A stretch of DNA of 41,540 nucleotides, taken from contig PKUV01000080.1 of NCBI GenBank assembly GCA_003131315.1, positions 1 through 41,540 on the forward strand. The letters are read 5' to 3'. Source of the stretch: Acidobacteriaceae bacterium (lineage in GTDB: Bacteria > Acidobacteriota > Terriglobia > Terriglobales > Acidobacteriaceae). Both the position numbers and the translations under genes were made by a program. Below the pieces are notes generated by a model. The model was given only the letters and a program-made list of their open reading frames with translations, searched no databases and had not been told where the DNA came from. This document shows positions 34,654 through 41,540 of this stretch, one piece after another. Each line of letters opens with the position of its first letter. The first letter of the stretch is position 1.

Positions 34654-36216
34654 TCAGGAAACTGACACTGCGGCGGGCTGTGCGGCTCCTGTGCTGTCGC
34701 GATCTGAAATCTGGCGGAGTGCTGGATAGATTCTGCGGTAGGTGCGGTAGGCCTCGTCGAGGATTGCAGAGCTCTTCGGATCGGGCTGTATTTTGTGGGC
34801 AGTTTGCACGACGGCGTCGCAGGCTTCATCGACGGAGTGCCAATTCCCGGCGCCCGTCCCTGCAAGGATCGCAGCCCCGTATGCGGCTCCCTCCTCGGCC
34901 TGTACGACTTCCACCGCATGTCCGTAGACATCGGCCTGAATCTGGCGCCACAGGGGGGATCGGGCTCCTCCACCTCCCAGGCGAATGCGATCCACCGGAA
35001 CGTTCATCTCGCGGAAAATGGTGAAGCTGTCTCGAAGACTGAACGCCACTCCCTCCAAAATGGCGCGGATCACGTGGGCGCGGGTGTGGGTGGCGGAGAG
35101 ACCGACAAGGGCGGCGCGCGCATTGGGATCGCAATGGGGAGTGCGTTCGCCCATCAGATAGGGCGCCCATAACACGCCGTCAGACCCGGGCGGCGCGGCG
35201 GCAGCTTCCGCGGACAATCGCTCGTAGGGATCGCGCCCGTCGTTGCGCCCGTCATTGGGTCCAGCGCCGAAGCGATCGCGGAACCAGCGCAGGGAGAGGC
35301 CGGCTGCCTGCGTCACGCCCATCACATGCCATCGTCCAGGGATGGCGTGGCAGAAGGTGTGAATTCTTCCTTTGGGATCGAGCGCCGGCCCGTCGGTGGC
35401 TGCGAATACTACGCCGGATGTGCCGATGGTTGCGCTCACCGTTCCGGGGCGAACGATTCCCATCCCAACCGCTCCCGCGGCCTGGTCACCGGCCCCCGCT
35501 ACCACGGGCGTTCCAGCCCGCAGGCCCGTCGCTTCCGCTCCGCGCGCAGAAACCCGGCCACACACTTCGGGAGACTCCCACAAAGAGGGAAGCAGTTGTT
35601 GGTCGATTCCAGTACGGCTTAAGACTTCGGAGGACCACTGGCGCTTGGCGACGTCGAGGAGAAGAGTTCCCGAAGCATCCGCCACATCGATGGCGCGTTC
35701 GCCGGTGAGTTGGAAGCGCACGTAATCCTTCGGCAACATGACGTGGGAAACGCGCTGCCAGTTTCGAGGTTCGTTTTCTCGTACCCAAAGCAGCTTGGTG
35801 AGCGTGAAATTGGTAAGAGGCACATTGCAGGTGAGATGGATGAGACGATCCGCGCCGAAGAGATCGGAAAGCTCTTCGACTTGCGGCTCTGTGCGCTGAT
35901 CGCACCAGATAATGGCGGGCCGAACTACTTCATCGTGGGCATCCAGCAAGACTGCCCCATGCATCTGCCCGGAGAACCCTATGCAGGCGATTTCATCTCC
36001 GCGGTCTCCCAGGGCGTCGAGCGCGCGTCGAACCGCCAGACCGCAGGCTCGCCACCAATCGTGCGGATCCTGTTCCGCCCATCCCCGTTGAGGCGATGCG
36101 AAGGGCGCGTGCTCTTCTGTGCCGGACGCGACGACTCGCCCGTGTTCATCAATGATGAGAGCACGGGTTCCGCCGGTTCCGATATCGATCCCGAGGAACT
36201 TGATACTCCCTCCCAT
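34654..36216 (-). CDS. xylB: Xylulokinase (FGGY-family sugar kinase)
   Basis: The enzyme (520 residues) phosphorylates D-xylulose to D-xylulose 5-phosphate with ATP for entry into the pentose phosphate pathway. It shows the FGGY layout: FLGIDIGTGGTRALIIDEHG (7-26) for ATP binding, IGFSGQMHGAVLLD (79-92) typical of xylulokinases, AIIWCDQRTEPQ (101-112), catalytic Asp244 in VVAGAGDQAAGAVG, and IGTSGVVFAA. The region IRLGGGGARSPLWRQIQADVYG is in the C-terminal domain. A small repetitive insert (GPNDGRNDGRDP, about 325) is unlikely to matter. The start has no strong ribosome-binding site. It follows the LacI gene by 34 bases on the same strand and is probably cotranscribed with it, which suggests pentose as the signal. 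Confidence 0.93.
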   Translation of the reverse strand: MGGSIKFLGIDIGTGGTRALIIDEHGRVVASGTEEHAPFASPQRGWAEQDPHDWWRACGLAVRRALDALGDRGDEIACIGFSGQMHGAVLLDAHDEVVRPAIIWCDQRTEPQVEELSDLFGADRLIHLTCNVPLTNFTLTKLLWVRENEPRNWQRVSHVMLPKDYVRFQLTGERAIDVADASGTLLLDVAKRQWSSEVLSRTGIDQQLLPSLWESPEVCGRVSARGAEATGLRAGTPVVAGAGDQAAGAVGMGIVRPGTVSATIGTSGVVFAATDGPALDPKGRIHTFCHAIPGRWHVMGVTQAAGLSLRWFRDRFGAGPNDGRNDGRDPYERLSAEAAAAPPGSDGVLWAPYLMGERTPHCDPNARAALVGLSATHTRAHVIRAILEGVAFSLRDSFTIFREMNVPVDRIRLGGGGARSPLWRQIQADVYGHAVEVVQAEEGAAYGAAILAGTGAGNWHSVDEACDAVVQTAHKIQPDPKSSAILDEAYRTYRRIYPALRQISDRDSTGAAQPAAVSVS

Positions 36217-36250
36217 CTGCGCAGCCCTGCAAGATCAGGGGTAAGCCAGG

Positions 36251-37366
36251 CTAGCCGAAGTATTCGACCAGCTCGGGCGAGGCGCTCTGCAGCCGAACGG
36301 CCCTCTGCGGGCGTGATTCCAAGGATTGCCGCTGCAGGAAAAAGTCGAGGTTGCCGCGCATCACCAGGTGGGGCGCCAGCGTCACCTGGAAGGATGGACA
36401 CTCGCCCTCCACCAGGAATTCATGCAGCACCCGAAACGCCATGCGTCCTTGGGTCCGCGGCCGCTGATAGATCGTTGCCGCCACCGCTCTGGATCGGATC
36501 TCAGGCACCAGTGCCGGAAATAAATCCGTGGTGATAAAGGTGATCTTGTCGAGTAGATGTGCGTCGCGGGCGGCATTCAAGACGGGGATGGAGGCTTCTG
36601 TGGTGACATAAATGCCAGCCAGGTCCGGGTTCTTCTTGAAGAGCTCACTGCTTTTCTGGTAGGCCTCGGATTCGACGTCGTGATCCTCGATGGACTCCTG
36701 CAGCTGCATCTTGGGGTACAGGCTACGCAGAGTGGTGGCGAAGGCCTTGTACTTCTCGGCATGTTCGGTGATCGCCAAAGAACTCAGGGTTACGGCAACT
36801 TTTCCCTTGCCGCCAAGGAAACTCCCCATCAGATCGGCGGCCAGAGACCCGCTGGCCAGGGTATCAATCGAGACCACCGCCAACCTGCCCGTGTTGGGTG
36901 CATCGGTGGCCACGCAGACCACTGGAATGCTGCTTCGTGACGCTCGCCGCATCCATGAGTGCAGACTCTGCGGACGACTGGGAAAGGTAATGATTCCATC
37001 CACCCCTGCTTTAAGCGCCGCTTCGAAGGCTTCTTCTTCGCCCTCCCCCAGGCGCGGATAGGTTCGATACTCAATCTCTACATTCTCCATGACCAGCGCC
37101 CGCGCCTCTTCGTTAATCCCTGCCCGGACTTCGTCCCAGAAGGAGGTGGTTCCCTGCAGCGTATTGACCGAAACGCGCAGGTTTCGCTTCGAGGACAGAT
37201 AACGGGCCGCCAGATTCGGCCGGTAACCCAGAGTCTTGGCCATCTGCTGAACTCTGGTTTTGGTCATGGGGCTAACGCCGGGATGATTGTGCAAGGCGCG
37301 GTGGACGGTGCCGGTCGATACTCCCAGAGCCTCGGCGATGTCCAAGAGCTTGGTTTTTCGCTTCAT
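36251..37366 (-). CDS. LacI-family transcriptional regulator, linked to xylulokinase
   Basis: This DNA-binding regulator (371 residues) has a LacI-type helix-turn-helix at 7-28 (LLDIAEALGVSTGTVHRALHNH, with TVHRAL in place of the usual TVSRAL) and hinge helix NLAARYLSSKR. The periplasmic-binding-protein-like effector domain follows from about 65 (GINEEARAL, VDGIITFPSRP, VVCVATDAP, VSIDTLASGSLAADLMGSFLGG, GIYVTTEAS). Such domains bind a sugar. It precedes xylulokinase on the same strand and is divergent from the other LacI gene, sharing a 320-base control region. A -35-like TTGACA on the minus strand (37500-37495) and an operator-like site at 37457 suggest autoregulation. Confidence 0.93.
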   Translation of the reverse strand: MKRKTKLLDIAEALGVSTGTVHRALHNHPGVSPMTKTRVQQMAKTLGYRPNLAARYLSSKRNLRVSVNTLQGTTSFWDEVRAGINEEARALVMENVEIEYRTYPRLGEGEEEAFEAALKAGVDGIITFPSRPQSLHSWMRRASRSSIPVVCVATDAPNTGRLAVVSIDTLASGSLAADLMGSFLGGKGKVAVTLSSLAITEHAEKYKAFATTLRSLYPKMQLQESIEDHDVESEAYQKSSELFKKNPDLAGIYVTTEASIPVLNAARDAHLLDKITFITTDLFPALVPEIRSRAVAATIYQRPRTQGRMAFRVLHEFLVEGECPSFQVTLAPHLVMRGNLDFFLQRQSLESRPQRAVRLQSASPELVEYFG

Positions 37367-37456
37367 TGCAGCGCTCGAAGGGTTTTACGTGCGCCGTCGA
37401 TTCTTGGCGACAATATACCAATTCTCATATGCAACTCCGCGATGGCTGGCTCAGGC

Positions 37457-37470
37457 CGTAAACGTTAACG
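37457..37470. promoter_or_regulatory. LacI-type operator candidate between the two LacI genes (site 1)
   Basis: CGTAAACGTTAACG shares 7 of 10 fixed positions with the LacI-family pattern TGNAANCGNTTNCA. It lies about 90 bases before the xylulokinase-linked LacI start, downstream of a minus-strand TTGACA. The rest of 37367-37686 is AT-rich for this genome and holds no gene. Confidence 0.45.
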
Positions 37471-37630
37471 AAGGTAAATCTTTGAGTCCTTTGTTGTCAA
37501 TAAAATTGTTTAAGTTCTTTGATCGTAATCAGTTATCTCATACCCTTGGAATGAGGTATTGGGAAGTCTGGGGAAACGCTCCCGGTTGTAGGCCAAAAGG
37601 CTCAGTCAGGAATAACTCCCGCACAGTAGT

Positions 37631-37638
37631 CGTTTACG
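37631..37638. promoter_or_regulatory. Second CGTAAACG half-site, inverted (site 2)
   Basis: CGTTTACG is the reverse complement of the CGTAAACG half of site 1 and lies 49 bases before the plus-strand LacI gene. One site near each of two divergent regulator genes fits auto- or cross-regulation, possibly with DNA looping. This is inference. Confidence 0.35.
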
Positions 37639-37686
37639 ATGGCATCGCCTATGATTCGTAATTCGGAATACCTCGCCAACTGAACT

Positions 37687-38703
37687 ATGCCAGTTCGGAT
37701 GAAAGACATCGCGCGTGATCTCGGCGTTTCCGTTATCACGGTTTCAAAGGCGCTGCGCAACCACAGCGACATCAGCCCAGAAACGCGTGCGCGGGTACTC
37801 AAGCGTGCAAGAGAACTGAACTACAGTCCCAATCTGGCGGCCCGCGCCTTGGTGACCGGACGCACACATCTCATGGGACTGGTCGTGCCGGACCTGGTTC
37901 ATTCGTTCTTTGCAGAGATAGCCAAAGGGTTATCCGGCATCCTGCGCAACAGCGGTTACAGCCTGCTCATCTCCTCTTCAGAGGAAAACCCGGAACTGGA
38001 AAAACAGGCCGTGGATCAACTGCTGGGCCGAGGTGTCGATGTTCTGCTGGTCGCTTCCGCGCAGGAAAATGTAGATGCGTTCCAGCACGTGACAGAAAAA
38101 AAGGTTCCGTACATCCTGGTGGATCGCAGCTTTTCAGGATTCGCAGCGAATTTCGTCGGTGTGAAAGACGAAACCGTTGGAGCGCTCGCAACTGAACACT
38201 TGATTTCGGCCGGTTGCCGGACGATTGCTCACATCGGCGGAACACATATCAGTACTGCGGCCGGCAGGCTGGAAGGATATCGCCGGACGCTCTCGCAACA
38301 CGGTATCCTTGTTCGTCCTGAATATATTGTGAGCGCGGATAAATCGGACGAATCGGCCGACAACGCTGGTTACCAGACGGCCATGAAGCTGCTCAGCCTT
38401 GATCTGCGTCCGGATGGCATTTTCTGTTTTAACGATCCGGTGGCGATTGGGGCCATGAAAGCAATCTTGGAGTCTGGACTCCGAATCCCGGAGGATGTGG
38501 CTCTCATTGGCTGCGGCAATCTGCATTTCGACGACGCGCTCCGCGTGCCCTTAAGCAGTGTCGACCAGAGGAGTGAGATGATAGGCCAGCGCGCGGGCCG
38601 GTTGGCGATCAGCTTGATTGAAGCCGAATTCCCCGTTCGGCCGAAGTCAATATTCCTCGAGCCCAAACTGGTGATTCGCGAGTCAAGCAAGAGACCCAGG
38701 TAG
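37687..38703 (+). CDS. LacI-family transcriptional regulator
   Basis: The protein (338 residues) has a classical LacI head: MKDIARDLGVSVITVSKALRNH (5-26) and hinge NLAARALVTGRT. The effector domain starts near 60 (GLVVPDLVHSFFAEIAKGLSG, SLLISSSEENPELEKQAVD, GVDVLLVASAQEN). LVDRSFSGFAANFVGVKDE, RTIAHIGG, DGIFCFNDPVAIGAMKA, SSVDQRSEMIGQRAGRLAISLIE complete the usual blocks. The ligand is unknown. Its head differs at several recognition-helix positions from the other LacI protein, so the two need not share operators. The start at 37687 has only weak ribosome-binding sequence, and an ATG at 37699 is possible. Confidence 0.93.
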   Translation: MPVRMKDIARDLGVSVITVSKALRNHSDISPETRARVLKRARELNYSPNLAARALVTGRTHLMGLVVPDLVHSFFAEIAKGLSGILRNSGYSLLISSSEENPELEKQAVDQLLGRGVDVLLVASAQENVDAFQHVTEKKVPYILVDRSFSGFAANFVGVKDETVGALATEHLISAGCRTIAHIGGTHISTAAGRLEGYRRTLSQHGILVRPEYIVSADKSDESADNAGYQTAMKLLSLDLRPDGIFCFNDPVAIGAMKAILESGLRIPEDVALIGCGNLHFDDALRVPLSSVDQRSEMIGQRAGRLAISLIEAEFPVRPKSIFLEPKLVIRESSKRPR

Positions 38704-38924
38704 CGCGGAGCGCAAACACGATTTTGGAGTCCGTTCGACGCTCGTTGCGGTGAAGCTTGCGGTGAGGTCCTGACCGGCTGAACTGCAACCGAAGCAGTTC
38801 CGAAACCGATTCGCATGTCCAGGCTTGATTCGACCCAGTCGACCGGAGATTTCAACCGGTTGCCGAAGGCCCGCTTGCGCGCCGAAATCCTTGCATTCGC
38901 GCAGGTGCCAAGTTTTGTCGGACC

Positions 38925-39350
38925 ATGCGAGGCCTCAGCCAATTCGGAGACATTGCCACGGGTCTGTTTACGCCCGTGCTCGCAAAACACTCAAAGTCGT
39001 TCTGGCTCGTCGATTGCCTTTCGGTTGGTGTTGACCGAATGCAGCGAAACTTCGAGCCGATGCGAAAGCAGGTGGAAGCCTGGCAGAGAAGTGAATTGAC
39101 GGACGTTACCGCCAAGGTGGTCATCTACGAGGCGTTTATCGAAGGCAAACTCGAAGCTCCCAAACACCTCGCCCGTAGCGTGCATGACCTCTACTTCGCG
39201 CCAAAGTACGAGGAGTTCCGGCCGCGAACGATCTGGAGTCTTTCCAATGCGTTCACGTCTGCATTCAAAGAACTAGATCCCATCCCACAGTTCAAGGCTA
39301 CGGCCAAGCTGGGCGAATTCCTGGAGGCCCGGTTCTCACAATCGTTCTAG
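38925..39350 (+). pseudogene. DUF932-family protein, N-terminally deleted copy
   Basis: From about residue 6 of this 141-codon frame the text (FTPVLAKHSKSF, VDRMQRNFEPMRKQVEAWQ, IYEAFIEGKLEAPKHLARSVHDLYF, TIWSLSNAFTSAFKELDPIP, FKATAKLGEFLEA) matches the C-terminal half of the DUF932 gene at 11685-12411, with roughly three quarters of bases alike by eye. The N-terminal half is missing and 38704-38924 shows no matching sequence. Unlike the other copy, this one keeps an unbroken C-terminal frame. No ribosome-binding site is seen. Confidence 0.75.
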
Positions 39351-39454
39351 CCCGCGGGGCGGTGTTAGCCGGCCGCCCCTTCCCGCGAAGGACGAGTGTC
39401 GTCCTGATTCAATGATCAACGAAGGAATGCAGCGGGCGGGGGCTGTTCCGACGA

Positions 39455-40268
39455 TCAAGTGTCGGGCAACCTCCAACCATTGGGTTCACAACCGTCTGAA
39501 GCTGGCAAATCAGGAGCGAAGATTCCAAAGAAATCGAGCACCAACAGAGGCTTGATGTTGCCGCTGAAAAAGCCCCGCAGTCTGTTGGCCAATTCATCCG
39601 TTAAGTACCGATAATAGAGCCGCCGGAACGGCTCGCACAGTTCCATCGGAAAGATCGAATCCTAATTCGGGCGAGTTTCCGGCCGTGAGCTGCGCTCTGA
39701 ATTCAGTCTTGCACCACTGCACGGCGTCTTCCGAGAGACCTCCGGCTGCCCTTAGCAGCCGGGGGATACTGACTTTCACGGTCGGGTCATCTGTGTTCAA
39801 GAGTCATTCCACAACTACCCTTCTTGCTTCTGAATCGCGGTGAAGTCGGCGCAACACTGCCCCGTTGAGAACGTCGTGCCAGTGTCGATTTTCGGTCAGC
39901 AAGTAGTCGAGATCGCTTTCCAGGTTTTCTGGGATTTGAACTGTCGGAGTCTTTGCATAGACCAGTCCCCACCAGGCCGCATGTGTGAGACCGTGTCCGT
40001 CGTTCTGCTTGGCCATCGCAAACAGGTCGTCGAGAATCGCGGACTGGGGCCACGCTGTACAGAGCGCCACGATTTGGTTGCTCGAAAGGGAGCTTGCGGA
40101 CATGTTGCCAATTACCGCGTTCAGAGCGTCGGTATCACTGGCAAACTGATCGGCCAGAATACGCCCCGCCGTGCCTACGGCATCAACCGTGTTTAATGCT
40201 TGAACCCGAGGCAATATGATCGTGAACACCGCCGCAAAGACAAATAAAACTACCGTTCCTATTCTCAT
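39455..40268 (-). pseudogene. Secreted helical-repeat-like hypothetical protein, disrupted by a stop codon and a frameshift
   Basis: ATG 40268 follows GAGGGA at a good distance and encodes a signal peptide (MRIGTVVLFVFAAVFTIILP). A helical region of about 120 residues comes next (LCTAWPQSAILDDLFAMAKQ, LLTENRHWHDVLNGAVLRRL). An in-frame TGA occurs at 39804-39806 (TGG would give Trp), and the same frame then continues as LLNTDDPTVKVSIPRLLRAAGG. Near 39646-39660 a one-base shift is needed to reach IFPMELCEPFRRLYYRYL and TDELANRLRGFFSG, ending at 39455. I do not recognise the family. The first part alone (39804-40268, 154 residues) could still be made. 39351-39454 holds nothing convincing. Confidence 0.5.
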
Positions 40269-40505
40269 ATTTGATCCCTCAAGGAACTGCAATGAAGTTT
40301 TCGAGCTAACGCACACCTTGAGACGCCGCGCCCCACTGACAAAACAATTCTCGTGTGATGCAAACCTACGTGCTGTACCGACAGCGGAATGCCGCACGGG
40401 CAGCCGACTCAGATATTGCCGCATCTTAGAATCACCTCAGGTCGAACTTCATGGGGCACCGCCCCGGCGGAGTCGAGTCGCAATATTCTCTGTATTGAGA
40501 GCGAG

Positions 40506-41540
40506 TCATTGCCCTTCCGACTTAGGCGACACGCTATAAAGCACGGCGCCATGCGGCGGCACGGTTACCTTGATGGAGTGGGCCAGGCCCAGATCCTTGT
40601 GTCCCCATAGATCGCGCAACCTATATTCCTTTTCCGAAAGACCCAGGTCGCTCCACGCATATTGGACCGTTGCTGCGGCGTCTTCGAGGTTGAATGCAGC
40701 GACGTAGTGGCCTTTTCCTGAAACTGGCTGCGCTAACCAAACAGATGTCTTGTTCGTTGTGATCACCTGATGATTTCCAGTTGAGTGCTGATCAACCGCG
40801 ATGATCTCTGGATTGGTGAGCAAAGAGGTGGTCCAGGTCTTGCTGGCAGTCAGATCGCCGCCCACCATCAAAGGCGAACGGAAGATGCACCAAAGCGTCA
40901 TCAGAGTTCGCTGTTCGTCATGCGTAAGCCGCGTCTCGCGCGCTTGACCCCAGCCGGGGGCGGGGCCCAAACGGCCGAGCGGCAGCATGTCCGCATCCGG
41001 CCAGTGTCCGGGCCCGGACAAAGCTGCCCACTGGGCTGCCGTAGCAAACTGGTCTCCCACTCCTTTGGGATAGTCCTGGGTGCTGTGCCACAGATCCCAG
41101 ATGTCATTGGATATGCGCCACATTTGTGCGTATTTGCGCATTTCATCTGCCTTCTCGATGGGAGCAGGCCCGGGTGAAAGGCTGAGGACAATCGGTCGTC
41201 CGCTTTTCCCAATGGCTAAGCTCAGCACGCGAATTTCATCTCCCTTGTAGGGGTGGCTGCTGATGCAATCGACCTTGATGAGATCTACGTCCCAACTGGC
41301 ATAGAGTTGCGCAATGGAGTTGTAATAAGCTTGCGCTCCCCGTTTCGCAGAATCGAGGCCATAGTTGTCGAAATTCCAGGGACAGGTATCAGAAGTATCT
41401 GCCGCATCCACCGCGTGGTAATCTGAGCCCGCGATGGGCAAATTTCTTTCCACCGCTTGCTTGGGAATGCCTCGGAGAATGTGGATGCCGAATTTGAGCC
41501 CAAGGGAGTGCACGTAGTCGGCTAGCAGCCCGTGGTGCAA
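40506..41540 (-). CDS. GH27 alpha-galactosidase, partial (N-terminus outside window)
   Basis: The visible 344 residues are the C-terminal part of a GH27 enzyme that removes terminal alpha-galactose, for example from galactomannan or raffinose-type sugars. Seen are GLKFGIHILRGIPKQAV (14-30), nucleophile Asp91 in WDVDLIKVDCIS (83-94), and WRISNDIWDLW with the likely acid/base Asp. GPGHWPDADMLPLG, TLWCIFRSPLMVGGDL and the C-terminal beta-sandwich (VAAFNLEDAAATVQYAW, VPPHGAVLYSVSP) follow. The frame is open at the window edge, so the signal peptide and first part of the barrel lie beyond 41540. It extends the glycan theme of the locus to alpha-galactosides. Confidence 0.92.
   Translation of the reverse strand: MHHGLLADYVHSLGLKFGIHILRGIPKQAVERNLPIAGSDYHAVDAADTSDTCPWNFDNYGLDSAKRGAQAYYNSIAQLYASWDVDLIKVDCISSHPYKGDEIRVLSLAIGKSGRPIVLSLSPGPAPIEKADEMRKYAQMWRISNDIWDLWHSTQDYPKGVGDQFATAAQWAALSGPGHWPDADMLPLGRLGPAPGWGQARETRLTHDEQRTLMTLWCIFRSPLMVGGDLTASKTWTTSLLTNPEIIAVDQHSTGNHQVITTNKTSVWLAQPVSGKGHYVAAFNLEDAAATVQYAWSDLGLSEKEYRLRDLWGHKDLGLAHSIKVTVPPHGAVLYSVSPKSEGQ

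Noticed and set aside
1-41540. CRISPR arrays, tRNA or rRNA genes, intact insertion sequences
   Set aside because: No regularly spaced repeats with unique spacers, no cloverleaf-like segments and no intact transposase were seen; only decayed recombinases are present.

Overview
The window looks like a chromosomal segment of a soil Acidobacteriota (Terriglobia, Koribacter or Sulfotelmatobacter type). This is inferred from a very large Oar-like TonB-dependent receptor with an N-terminal carboxypeptidase-regulatory domain, many secreted glycoside hydrolases without a SusD partner, remnants of SBBP-repeat and WD40-like propeller proteins, a TPR/TlpA-type fusion, and moderately high GC. No rRNA, tRNA or CRISPR array was seen.

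Region 1 (about 1-10.5 kb, minus strand) is a compact three-gene biosynthetic cluster. It reads, in order of transcription, a NodU/CmcH-family carbamoyltransferase (10335-8575), a two-domain NRPS-like protein A-PCP (8534-6735) whose specificity residues read DILQLGMIWK and suggest glycine, and a one-module type I PKS with the order KS-AT-KR-DH-ACP-TE (6738-511). The last two genes overlap by ATGA. The simplest reading is a glycine starter, one malonyl extension, ketoreduction, possibly dehydration, thioesterase release, and a carbamoylation. I do not recognise this as a described pathway, and it is the best candidate for a new system here. Hairpin-forming repeats lie beyond its 3' end.

Region 2 (10.5-13.3 kb) is a graveyard of mobile-element genes: a frameshifted large serine recombinase, a frameshifted DUF932 protein, a broken tyrosine recombinase and a scrap of a propeller protein. 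A second, truncated DUF932 relative lies at 38.9-39.35 kb, so decayed mobile-type genes bracket the sugar genes between them.

Region 3 (13.3-38.7 kb) is a plant-glycan utilisation locus. It encodes exported GH3 (two), GH29 alpha-fucosidase, GH42 beta-galactosidase, GH31 alpha-xylosidase and aldose 1-epimerase, a giant TonB-dependent receptor, an L-fucose/L-arabinose-isomerase-family protein, a TPR-thioredoxin protein, a xylulokinase and two divergent LacI regulators. GH29, GH42, GH31 and GH3 together can strip fucose, galactose, xylose and glucose, which is the exo-enzyme set needed for fucogalacto-xyloglucan oligosaccharides. The isomerase and xylulokinase could then handle the released pentose. 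A sigma70-like promoter with an overlapping palindrome precedes the receptor gene, and LacI-like operator sequences lie upstream of the epimerase and between the two LacI genes. Several short degraded fragments (TPR, multicopper oxidase, SBBP, a glycosidase C-terminus) sit among these genes.

Region 4 (38.7-41.5 kb) has the second DUF932 remnant, a disrupted secreted protein gene and the 3' part of a GH27 alpha-galactosidase gene that runs off the window. The catalytic residues named below were identified by eye from family motifs, so positions are approximate and no database search was run.
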